Shown here: positions 1-6,834 of the stretch, one piece after another
Position numbering within the stretch: the stretch's first letter is position 1
How the letters are laid out: each line of letters starts with the position of its first letter
Origin: Phycisphaerales bacterium
GTDB lineage: Bacteria; Planctomycetota; Phycisphaerae; Phycisphaerales; SM1A02
Reading direction: 5' to 3'
DNA: 7,133 nt
Assembly (NCBI GenBank): GCA_007127615.1
Contig: SKZB01000328.1
Span: forward strand, 1 to 7,133
The notes under the pieces: generated by a model
What the model was told of the DNA's origin: nothing
Seen by the model: the letters and a program-made list of their open reading frames with translations, nothing else
The model's database searches: none
Program-made: the position numbers and the translations under genes

Positions 1-632
1 TCCTGTCTTACGAAAGGTCCGACCGAACGGTTGCAGAGAGAACGCGGAGTTCACCGGAAGTTCACGAATCTGTAGGCCGTCGCCGCCGCCGGGGCCGCGC
101 TCGAGACCGTTCCCCGGAAGTGACCGGGACGATCGATCCCGTGGAAGGGCCCGGTCCGGTGCGCCGGGGTGCGCACGGCCCGGTCAGGGTTGCCCATCTT
201 GATGCGCGACCCGAATCTTCGCCGGTTCAACCCCCCCAAAGGTCTCCCGAGCCCGACCGACTGGTTGCCCGGTCGATCGTTTCGCTGCCGAGTGCCTCTC
301 CTCCCGCACCGGTCCCTCGTGCAGACTTGGCTGGCGGTGAAGCCCCCCAGTGAGGTTCGTCGGCGCCGCGGAGTCGACGGTTGTTCCTTCGTGATCGTGG
401 TCCAGACGAATGCCGTCGGCGCCCAGATCACGGCAAGTACGCGCGGATGGCGCGACCCCGCCGCAAGTCATCCAATCTGGAGATTTCAAACGACGGCGGC
501 TTCGCAAACCCACACGATTTCCTTTAGACCCCCCATTCATTCACTCCCCCGCGGCCTCTCCTCGCGAAGGCATGGGGCGGCCATCCAGCATCCGCACAAG
601 GTGCGTCGCGAGCCCGGCAAGGAGGCAGGTTC
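1..632. other. Region without a supportable gene
   Basis: Several overlapping open frames exist on both strands here. Their products are rich in Arg, Pro and Ser, show no recognisable domain, and lack a convincing combination of start and ribosome binding site, as expected for random frames in GC-rich DNA. I recognise no tRNA, rRNA, tmRNA, RNase P or SRP RNA. What can be seen is a GC-rich nested hairpin (about 147-181), a near-duplicate 17-mer (49-65 and 109-125, 14 of 17 identical), and a 20-base motif at 329-348 that recurs after trxB. Confidence 0.55.
619..625 (+). promoter_or_regulatory. Strong Shine-Dalgarno AAGGAGG
   Basis: This is the best match to the ribosome binding consensus that I see in the window. 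It lies 7 bases before ATG 633. The frame it opens (633-1145, 170 codons) does not itself look like a convincing protein. The hydrophobic frame that starts at 676 is shifted by +1 relative to it. The site may belong to a decayed gene, or be coincidental. Confidence 0.35.
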
Positions 633-675
633 ATGGTGTACACTCACAGAAGAGCCGGCTCAATGATCACGACTC

Positions 676-1191
676 ATGATGAACGACCGCGTTCGAGTGC
701 GATGGCCGGTGCCACTCTTTGGCGGCGTCCTGTTCTCAGCCCTCGCCGAGCTTGTTTTCGTGACGCTGGTTTCATTCTCTATCGCTTGGGAAACGCCAGC
801 CCAGTGGTACTTCTGGCTGCTTCTTCGGGCGGGCATGCGCTGGGACTCGCCCTTGCAAAAGTTAGCGCAAGGACGTTTGTCCGGGATAGATGTCGGAGGG
901 GGCGACACTTTCTTTACGCTGTGTTCCCAAAGGCAGCAGAGAGCGAAGAGAGCACGCGACGCGAGCCATGGCGGCCGGATTGGCGGGAGACGAGCACCGG
1001 AAGCGTCGACGGTCGCGTGTGGCTCGATCCCCCTCCGGACGTTCTGCAATGGTCCTTACCACGCCGCCCGCCTCATCTGCTCCGGGGCCGGAGCGCAGTC
1101 TGGGGCCCCGCCGATCCGGCCGTCATGGCGGTCAGACGCAGTTGATGCCGGAAGTGGGAATGACGATGCCAGGTTCACGCCGCCCTGTTGA
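676..1191 (+). pseudogene. Possible small membrane protein, perhaps frameshifted
   Basis: The open frame of 171 codons begins MMNDRVRVRWPVPLFGG and has one long hydrophobic stretch at about residues 13-50, compatible with one or two membrane segments and a cytoplasmic basic N-terminus. After about residue 55 the product becomes rich in Arg, Gly and Ser and looks non-coding. A second frame (633-1145) overlaps it, and the part of that frame after about 1000 (reading RVWLDPPPDVLQW) looks somewhat more protein-like. The start at 676 has no ribosome binding site, whereas a strong AAGGAGG at 619-625 serves the other frame at ATG 633. This pattern could mean a decayed or frameshifted gene, a sequencing error, or simply a chance hydrophobic frame. 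No family is recognised. Confidence 0.28.
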
Positions 1192-1243
1192 CCACCGAGA
1201 AACACCCACACAAAATCCTGAAGCGCCGTGAACAATTCAAGAT

Positions 1244-1990
1244 TCAATATCTGGGCGGCTGCTGTGCCTGCAGCCAGGATCGCGCGGCGCTTCTGAGGGC
1301 TTCTCGGTTCTTCTCGAAGATCATCTTTCTATGTCCGTTCGCGCCCGAGGGATGAGGAAAACCGCGAAGCCATCGGCCCTCCCCAACGAGACCGCGCGCC
1401 GTCAAATGATCGAGCACGCGCTCGACTGTACGACCAAGCGGAACGATGAGTGCGTTCGGCACCGCAGAGATCTCAGGCGCAAGCATGTGCTCCAGCATCC
1501 ACGCGAGGCATTCGTGACGCACGGGCTCGGGTGAGTGCCCAGAGTAGTTCTTCCGATTCTTGAACACGGGATACCGCAGGGCGGAAGTGGAGTGCAGGAG
1601 TTCAGCATGCTCGGCAAAGAGCGCATCAGCGGATTTCACGCCCAGCAGAGTGTGGACGCCGAGGTCACCGAGCATGGTGATGAGATTCCTTCGCATCATG
1701 CCAGCAAATGCAGCGCGGCGTTTGATCTCCCGACCAGCCGCTTCCACAGAGGCGCCGCGCATCGCGTACTGCGTCTTGAACGCGATCTGCGCCTGCTGCA
1801 AGCCGGGCGTAATTCCGAGAAGAAGGATCCGTGCTTCGACGTTGACGTAATCAACCGGAGCGTAGACGACCGTGATCAAGCCGTCGCTAAAGAGGAGATA
1901 GCTATCGTGGAGTTCCTGAAGGGTCCACGTTCCCGCGCGGGGAGTTGCCGCGCGATACTCGCCGATACGATCGCTCAGAGCTGTCAACAT
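1244..1990 (-). CDS. Uracil-DNA-glycosylase-like fold protein
   Basis: The 248-residue protein has the outline of the uracil-DNA glycosylase superfamily. A hydrophobic strand leads into a glycine/proline loop (ILLLGITPGLQQAQIAF, residues 55-71), where this superfamily has its first active-site motif. A central strand follows (NALIVPLGRTVERVL, about 179-193). Near the C-terminus comes an HPS motif (GFPHPSGANGHR, 210-221), the equivalent of the HPS/HPSP loop that inserts into DNA. I do not see the usual catalytic Asp or Glu of families 1 or 4 after the first motif, so glycosylase activity is uncertain and the substrate is unknown. ATG 1990 is chosen because AAGGA lies 6 bases upstream (1997-2001). 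The gene is last in a same-strand series after ald and the zinc-ribbon gene. The superfamily call rests on motif recognition only. Confidence 0.72.
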   Translation of the reverse strand: MLTALSDRIGEYRAATPRAGTWTLQELHDSYLLFSDGLITVVYAPVDYVNVEARILLLGITPGLQQAQIAFKTQYAMRGASVEAAGREIKRRAAFAGMMRRNLITMLGDLGVHTLLGVKSADALFAEHAELLHSTSALRYPVFKNRKNYSGHSPEPVRHECLAWMLEHMLAPEISAVPNALIVPLGRTVERVLDHLTARGLVGEGRWLRGFPHPSGANGHRKMIFEKNREALRSAARSWLQAQQPPRY

Positions 1991-1996
1991 GCCTCT

Positions 1997-2001
1997 TCCT
2001 T
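1997..2001 (-). promoter_or_regulatory. Ribosome binding site of the UDG-like gene
   Basis: On the minus strand AAGGA precedes ATG 1990 by 6 bases, with a further GAGG closer to the start. This supports the chosen start codon. Confidence 0.55.
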
Positions 2002-2080
2002 ACGGTTCTACACGACTTCCGGAAGCCCCGCACTTTGTGTGCGAAAACGGTGGGATGAGAAGGCGCTTGGCAAGACCGGG

Positions 2081-2506
2081 CTACGTTCGCGGCGGCGGCG
2101 AAGAGGGGGGATTCGCGGTGCCGCACTCGGGGCATCGGGATGAAGAGTTGCTGCGAAGATCATAGCCGCAGCCCGAGCAAAGGTGGGGCAGGCGTTGACT
2201 GCGCACATAAGCAGCGATCGCAATGAGAAGCCCGGCGGCTGCCGGTGCGAGCAACACGAGGGAACACGTCAGGTGCTCACTGACGTCTCGGGCCGGCGAA
2301 CTCGAAGTGGAAGTGACGACGGCAGAGAGGTACGCGGCGGCGAAGGAGGCGTAGTAGCCAGCAAGGATCAGCAGACCTCTTCTTAGAAATCGGCGCCGAA
2401 GGACGGTGTGAGCGGCTCCAGTCAACCACAGGCCGATCGCAAAACCGGCCGCGGGTGTCAGCAGGATGGAGAGAACGAGAAGGTCAAACGCCGGGCCGAG
2501 ATTCAT
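2081..2506 (-). CDS. Small membrane protein with C-terminal zinc ribbon
   Basis: The 141-residue product has three predicted membrane helices (about residues 7-30, 42-64 and 80-101). A short cytoplasmic or periplasmic tail follows, carrying a four-cysteine zinc ribbon: Cys110 and Cys113 in CSGCGYDLR, then Cys125 and Cys128 in RCPECG. The CxxCGYDL...CPECG pattern is, to my knowledge, a recurrent tail on otherwise unrelated small membrane proteins of planctomycetes; its ligand beyond a metal, presumably zinc, is unknown. I chose ATG 2506, which leaves 25 bp after the ald stop. A TTG at 2551 would extend the protein by 15 residues and overlap ald by 20 bp. Neither start has a strong ribosome binding site. 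Position right behind ald suggests co-transcription, but no functional link is evident. The tail ends in a Pro/Ser-rich stretch. Confidence 0.8.
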   Translation of the reverse strand: MNLGPAFDLLVLSILLTPAAGFAIGLWLTGAAHTVLRRRFLRRGLLILAGYYASFAAAYLSAVVTSTSSSPARDVSEHLTCSLVLLAPAAAGLLIAIAAYVRSQRLPHLCSGCGYDLRSNSSSRCPECGTANPPSSPPPRT

Positions 2507-2531
2507 GAGGGTTACGCTAGCCCCGCGTCGC

Positions 2532-3638
2532 TCACACCGCCAGCGGCTCAAAATCCAGATTGTGCGCCTGGGCGACGGGCTGGTTGGTCAGCACCCCGCG
2601 ATTGGTGTTGATGGCGGCGGCGAAGTGGGGGTCCTTCTTCGCCAGCGCGTCCGGTCCGTGCTCGGCGAGCTTGAGCACCCACGGCAGGGTGGCGTTGGTC
2701 AGCGCCTGGGTCGAAGTGCGCGCGACCGAGCCGGGCATGTTGCCGACACAGTAATGCACCACGCCGTCCACGGTGTAGATCGGATCGGAGTGGGTGGTGA
2801 CGCGGGCGGTCTCGACGCAGCCGCCCTGGTCGATGGCGACATCCACGATGACCGATCCGGGCTTCATGTGAACGAGATCCGCCCGGCTGATGAGGTGCGG
2901 GGCTTTCGCGCCGGGGATCAACACCGCGCCGACGACGAGGTCCGCCCAGGAAAGATGCTCGCGGATCGACTGGGGGTCGGAGTAGATCGTACGGACGTTG
3001 GGCGGCATGAACTCGCCGAGTTCGCGCATGCGGTCAATGTTGACTTCGAGGATGGCGACGTTCGCGCCCATGCCGGCCGCGACGGTGGCGGCGCAGGTGC
3101 CGACGACCCCGCCCCCGAGGATGAGGACGTGTCCCGGCTCAACGCCGGGCACCCCGCCGAGCAGGACGCCGCGCCCGCCCTGCGGCCGCTCGAGGTACTT
3201 CGCGCCTTCCTGTACGGAGAGCTTGCCCGCGATCTCGCTCATGGGGGTGAGCAGGGGCAATCGGCCGTGGCGGTCGGTGAGGGTTTCGTAGGCCGCGGCG
3301 ATGCACTTGCTCTCGAGGCAGCCGACGGTGAGGTCCCGGTCGGCGGCGAAGTGGAAATAGGTAAAGACCGTCTGGTCCTCTCGGATCTGCCGGACCTCCT
3401 TCGCCTGGGGCTCCTTGACCTTGACGATCATCTCCGCCTGCTCCCAGACCTTCTCCGCGGAGTCGACGATCTTCGCGCCGGCGGCTTCGTACATTTCATT
3501 GGGGAAGCCGCTGCCCTCACCGGCCCCGGACTGGATCAGAACGGTATGACCGCGCTGGACGAGCATCTCCGCCCCGACGGGCCGCAATCCGACACGGTAT
3601 TCATCGAGTTTTACTTCGGTGGGGACGCCGACAATCAT
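2532..3638 (-). CDS. ald: Alanine dehydrogenase
   Basis: Ald catalyses the reversible NAD-dependent oxidative deamination of L-alanine to pyruvate and ammonia in the cytoplasm. The 368 residues match the usual family length (about 370). The N-terminus reads MIVGVPTEVKLDEYRVGL, typical of Ald and of transhydrogenase alpha subunits. Residues at the same numbers as in the Mycobacterium tuberculosis enzyme are present: Arg15 and Lys75 for substrate binding, and His96 and Asp270 for catalysis. The NAD-binding Rossmann loop is GGGVVG at 175-180. At position 198, where the M. tuberculosis enzyme has an Asp contacting the NAD ribose, this protein has Glu. An AGGAG ribosome binding site 8 bases before ATG 3638 fixes the start. 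It is the first of three minus-strand genes and is transcribed away from the exported protein at 3804. Confidence 0.95.
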   Translation of the reverse strand: MIVGVPTEVKLDEYRVGLRPVGAEMLVQRGHTVLIQSGAGEGSGFPNEMYEAAGAKIVDSAEKVWEQAEMIVKVKEPQAKEVRQIREDQTVFTYFHFAADRDLTVGCLESKCIAAAYETLTDRHGRLPLLTPMSEIAGKLSVQEGAKYLERPQGGRGVLLGGVPGVEPGHVLILGGGVVGTCAATVAAGMGANVAILEVNIDRMRELGEFMPPNVRTIYSDPQSIREHLSWADLVVGAVLIPGAKAPHLISRADLVHMKPGSVIVDVAIDQGGCVETARVTTHSDPIYTVDGVVHYCVGNMPGSVARTSTQALTNATLPWVLKLAEHGPDALAKKDPHFAAAINTNRGVLTNQPVAQAHNLDFEPLAV

Positions 3639-3646
3639 GATCTGAA

Positions 3647-3651
3647 CTCCT
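3647..3651 (-). promoter_or_regulatory. Ribosome binding site of ald
   Basis: Minus-strand AGGAG lies 8 bases upstream of ATG 3638. It supports this start for ald. Confidence 0.7.
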
Positions 3652-3666
3652 GGCAGAATGCGAAAG

Positions 3667-3677
3667 TATGAATCATA
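3667..3677 (-). promoter_or_regulatory. Candidate ald -10 box inside an 11-bp palindrome
   Basis: TATGAATCATA is a perfect inverted repeat (TATGA-A-TCATA) located 29 bases upstream of the ald start codon. Read on the minus strand it contains TATGAT, a 5/6 match to the sigma-70 -10 consensus. A TTGAGA further upstream is a possible -35 but is 20 bases away, longer than the usual 17. A regulator bound at the palindrome would cover the promoter. This is a consensus-based guess only. Confidence 0.3.
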
Positions 3678-3803
3678 GCGGAGCGCGGGTCGCTTCGTCT
3701 CAAGCGTACCCCCGGGCAGGGGGATGTGTTACGATAGATGATTCCGATCGACGGCGTGAGCGTCTTCCGTCGGTCGCAGGGACCTTGCGAGGATTCAGTT
3801 TCC

Positions 3804-5261
3804 ATGCGTGCTTATTTCTCGATATCGATCTGTACGATCCTGATGGCCATGCTTCTGCTGCCCGCGACCGAGGTGCGGGCGGACGACGTCGAGCTGTTGG
3901 AGGAGCTGAATGCCCTGCCGACCATCGCCGTCAGCGACCGGACGAAGAGCTACCGGTTGTTCTTCGACGGCGCGGCGGATTTGACCCCGCTTCCCGGCCG
4001 GTTTGAAGGCGGCATCCAGCCGGGCATGATCAGCCCGCGCCGGTCCGGCTGGTCGGAGCTCAGCAACTGGGCCGAAGCCAACGCCCACATGGCCGCGGCG
4101 ATCAAGGAAGCGAGTGAACGCCCCGTGTTCGGGCTGCCCTACGGCGCGAACAATGTTTCCGCGGCGTACCGGAACAACAATTTCTACGCCGCCGTGGGGG
4201 GCGAGACGGACTTTGATCGCATCCACTTTCCGTATCTCGAGACGCTGCGGCGAGCGCACATCTACGCGGTCACCGAGGTGTACCGCCGGATGGAAGCGAA
4301 CCAGGTCGAAGAGGCCCTTGATCTGATCGTCGCCAACCTGTTCTTCCTCCGTCAGATCTGTGACCGTGAGTTCATCGAGGAGAAGGAGTTCGGCATCAGC
4401 GAACTGCTCGACATGCTCGAAACGACGCGGGACGTCTTCTTCACGTACCGCGATCGAATCTCGGCGGATCAGTATCGTCAGTTGGCCGTCACCGAAATCC
4501 CGTTTCTTCGCCCCGATCGCAACGCGCTTTTCATGCCGGAGGCGGACCGAATCGTGGCCCGGGCGATATTCGATCAGGTGTTCGATGACCGCGGCCAGCC
4601 GATCGTCGAAGAGTTCAAGCGCATCTTTGCCTCGATTCAATCACGCAACCAGCCGCTGGTCCGGTTCGGTGCGGTTCGTCAGTGGGACCGGGTTGCCAAC
4701 GTGCACGATTCGCTGGACGCCTCCCTGCAGCGGCTTCGGCTCGTCTACGACGACTGGTGGCGGCGCTGGCGCGTGCAGGCCTATGACCCGGTGATCGAAA
4801 GCGTGCCCACCGAGTTTGAACGGACGAATCCGGTGCGATCGGCGGCGGTCCTCTTTGCCCTCAAGGACATTCAGAATCTCTTCATGCTCCGTCGCCAGTT
4901 GATCGCAGAGGTCAACGCCACGGGTATGGCGGCGGGGATCTGCGGTTACTACAAGACCTACAACACCTGGCCGCGGGATCAGCGCCGTCTCTACGCCGCC
5001 CACTGCCGCAAGTCCTCGGATGTCGATCCGTATGACCGCAATATGGGCACCTTTCTGTTTATCTATCCCAGCTCGTCCCACACCCTGGACACGCCCTACG
5101 GCCGGCTGCGCATCCCGGCGCAAATGTCGATTCTTTATTCCCGCGGCGAAGAAGGTGGTGATCGCCGCGCCTCGCAGCACACCTCCGATGGTGTGGAGGG
5201 CGACATCGTCTTCTGGCCGCCCGTGCGAGCGATGGCGCGGGAACAGGGGCTGCTGAACTAG
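3804..5261 (+). CDS. Exported protein of unknown function with pseudopilin-like tail
   Basis: The 485-residue product starts with a signal peptide: MRAYF, a hydrophobic core to about residue 20, and likely cleavage after ATEVRA (residue 26). The body (about 30-370) is mostly helical and acidic/basic mixed, and I recognise no domain in it. The last 110 residues resemble the C-terminal part of type II secretion pseudopilins (GspG-like). The visible signs are NATGMAAGICGYYKTYNTWP (371-390), then DPYDRNMGTFLFIYP (408-422), then LYSRGEEGGD (444-453) and GDIVFWPP (466-473). The pilin N-terminal cleavage motif and long hydrophobic helix are absent, so it is probably not itself a pilin. ATG 3804 is preferred over ATG 3738 because it places the signal peptide at the N-terminus and has GAGGA 10 bases upstream. 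It is divergent from ald and lies 150 bp before trxB on the same strand. Confidence 0.85.
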   Translation: MRAYFSISICTILMAMLLLPATEVRADDVELLEELNALPTIAVSDRTKSYRLFFDGAADLTPLPGRFEGGIQPGMISPRRSGWSELSNWAEANAHMAAAIKEASERPVFGLPYGANNVSAAYRNNNFYAAVGGETDFDRIHFPYLETLRRAHIYAVTEVYRRMEANQVEEALDLIVANLFFLRQICDREFIEEKEFGISELLDMLETTRDVFFTYRDRISADQYRQLAVTEIPFLRPDRNALFMPEADRIVARAIFDQVFDDRGQPIVEEFKRIFASIQSRNQPLVRFGAVRQWDRVANVHDSLDASLQRLRLVYDDWWRRWRVQAYDPVIESVPTEFERTNPVRSAAVLFALKDIQNLFMLRRQLIAEVNATGMAAGICGYYKTYNTWPRDQRRLYAAHCRKSSDVDPYDRNMGTFLFIYPSSSHTLDTPYGRLRIPAQMSILYSRGEEGGDRRASQHTSDGVEGDIVFWPPVRAMAREQGLLN

Positions 5262-5302
5262 AGCGGCCCTCCGGCACCGTGCGACTTGCTTCATCGGAAC
5301 AG

Positions 5303-5370
5303 TCGACGGGACGTCGAATGAATCCCGGCCGCCTGCAGACGGCCTCTGTCCATCCATGACCTTTTTCTTT
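5303..5370 (+). terminator. Weak candidate terminator between the exported-protein gene and trxB
   Basis: Two hairpins lie in this 150-bp gap. TCGACG-GGA-CGTCGA (5303-5317) is a perfect 6-bp stem with a 3-base loop. GGCCG...CGGCC (5327-5344) is a 5-bp stem with an 8-base loop. A T-rich run (CTTTTTCTTT, 5361-5370) follows the second after 16 bases, which is further away than in a standard intrinsic terminator. If active, it would separate trxB transcription from the upstream gene. Confidence 0.25.
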
Positions 5371-5411
5371 CCCGCGGGAATGACCTCCGACCAGTGAGGG
5401 TTGACAGCAGC

Positions 5412-6404
5412 ATGAGCCAAACCAGCAGTCGTCAGGACGCCGACCATCAAGTCGTCATCATCGGGAGCGGGCCGGCCGGATGGACGGCGGCGATTTACGC
5501 CGCGCGGGCCAATCTGGAACCGCTCGTCTACGTCGGCGTTCCGAAACAGAACCCCGCGCCGGTATTGCCCGGCGGGCAGCTCATGCTCACCACGGACGTG
5601 GAAAACTACCCCGGCTACCCCGACGGCGTCGGCGGTCCGGAGATGATGCAGGACTTCCAGAAGCAGGCTGAACGCTTCGGGACGAAGGTCGTCACGCAGG
5701 ACATTGAATCCTGCGACTTCTCCCAGAGACCGTTCCGGTTGAAGACTTCCGGCGGCGATGAGATCACCGCCCACGCCGTCATCATCGCGACCGGCGCGAC
5801 CGCGAACTGGCTCGGCCTCGAAAACGAACTGCGCCTCGCCCAGATCGGCGGCGGGGTGAGCGCCTGCGCGGTCTGTGACGGCGCGCTGCCGATGTTCCGC
5901 GATCAGCCGCTCGCCGTCGTCGGCGGCGGAGATACCGCGATGGAAGAAGCGCACTACCTCGCCAAGTTTGCTTCCACCGTGTACATCATTCATCGCCGCG
6001 ATGAGTTCCGCGCCTCCAAGACGATGCAGGAACGGGTGCTCAAGCAGGACAACGTCAAAGTGCTCTGGAACAAGGTTCTCCTCGACGTGCATGGTGAAGA
6101 GAAGGTGACCGGGGTGCGCCTCAAGGATACCGAGACCGGTGAAGAGTCGGATCTTGACGTGAAGGGGCTGTTCATTGCGATCGGCCACACCCCGGCGACG
6201 CAGTTCATCAAGGACGCCGGGCTCGACATGGATGAGGCCGGCTACCTGGTTCTGTCGACGCGCAGCAGCCGCACCAATATCGAAGGCGTCTTCGCGGCGG
6301 GCGATGTTGCCGACGCGGAGTACCGCCAGGCCGTCACCGCCGCCGGGATGGGCTGCCAGGCCGCGATCGACGCCGAACGGTGGCTCGGCGAGCAGGATCT
6401 CTGA
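5412..6404 (+). CDS. trxB: Thioredoxin reductase
   Basis: TrxB is an FAD flavoenzyme that passes electrons from NADPH to thioredoxin in the cytoplasm. All expected motifs are present in the 330 residues. They are the FAD-binding GSGPAG (18-23), the redox-active disulfide in CAVCDG (Cys152 and Cys155), the NADPH-binding GGGDTA (171-176), the HRRDEFR motif for the NADPH 2'-phosphate (194-200), and the second FAD contact GVFAAGDV (292-299). The length is near the low-molecular-weight class norm (about 310-330). ATG 5412 is chosen because GAGGG lies 11 bases upstream. A GTG at 5394 would add six residues and has no ribosome binding site. No thioredoxin gene is adjacent. Because CxxC, the HRR motif and full length are all intact, a ferredoxin/flavodoxin reductase paralogue is less likely. 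Confidence 0.95.
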   Translation: MSQTSSRQDADHQVVIIGSGPAGWTAAIYAARANLEPLVYVGVPKQNPAPVLPGGQLMLTTDVENYPGYPDGVGGPEMMQDFQKQAERFGTKVVTQDIESCDFSQRPFRLKTSGGDEITAHAVIIATGATANWLGLENELRLAQIGGGVSACAVCDGALPMFRDQPLAVVGGGDTAMEEAHYLAKFASTVYIIHRRDEFRASKTMQERVLKQDNVKVLWNKVLLDVHGEEKVTGVRLKDTETGEESDLDVKGLFIAIGHTPATQFIKDAGLDMDEAGYLVLSTRSSRTNIEGVFAAGDVADAEYRQAVTAAGMGCQAAIDAERWLGEQDL

Positions 6405-6495
6405 GGATTCGGACCGAAGCAAGGCGTCAGGTCATGATGGGTTGAGGACCGTTGTATCTCCCTGTGGGGTCTTCAGGAAATCGTGTGGGTAACGG

Positions 6496-6570
6496 GCGAG
6501 GGTTGCACCTCCCCCGGGGGGCTGGCGGCGAAGCCCCCCGTGAACCCGCAACCGCCGATCGAACTCTCGC
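6496..6570 (+). other. Nested stem-loop downstream of trxB
   Basis: Three nested helices can be drawn. The outer is GCGAG (6496-6500) with CTCGC (6566-6570). The middle is GGTTGC (6501-6506) with GCAACC (6548-6553). The inner is CGGGGGGCT (6515-6523) with AGCCCCCCG (6532-6540), closing an 8-base GGCGGCGA loop. That gives 20 base pairs in 75 bases. No U-tract follows, so it is not a classical terminator, although it could stabilise or bound the trxB mRNA end. Confidence 0.4.
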
Positions 6571-6834
6571 GATTTCCGGAAGGTTCCCCCCGCGAAACTC
6601 ACGGCGGCCGCCGAGAGCGAGTGCCTGCATCACGAACTGGCGCGCTCGTTCTCTTTGCCACGTTCCGTCTTCGGCTTCGTGCCGATTGACCCTGTCGGCG
6701 GGTTTCCCGGCGCGGAGCGATCAAACGGAAGCGTTATTGAATCTGCCCCGAACGGGATTGGCCGGCATGAGGCGTGGTGATGCCGGTTCCGGCCGGCAAA
6801 CCCGGTCCAGCAAAGCCTGTCGTCCAGACCATCG

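Noticed and set aside
184..540. 118-codon minus-strand frame in the left region
   Set aside because: There is no domain, and its composition is typical of random GC-rich frames that overlap several equally long alternatives.
1257..1275. GGCTGC/GCAGCC hairpin near the 3' end of the UDG-like gene as a terminator
   Set aside because: It lies inside the coding sequence before the stop codon and is not followed by a U-tract.
2016..2025. CTTCCGGAAG palindrome upstream of the UDG-like gene as an operator
   Set aside because: Ten-base GC-rich palindromes are common at this composition, and no clear promoter elements accompany it.
2466..3671. 401-codon plus-strand open frame antisense to ald
   Set aside because: Its product is low-complexity (Asp, Gly, Val, Arg rich) with no domain. 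It mirrors ald, whose residues and motifs are unambiguous. Long antisense frames are expected opposite GC-biased genes.
3795..4640. 281-codon minus-strand frame opposite the exported-protein gene
   Set aside because: It lacks any motif or a supporting ribosome binding site, while the opposite strand encodes a signal peptide and coherent protein.
4641..6422. 593-codon minus-strand open frame spanning the exported-protein gene, the gap and trxB
   Set aside because: It is antisense to two genes with clear evidence, has no recognisable domain, and its His/Arg/Gly-rich composition is that of a shadow frame.
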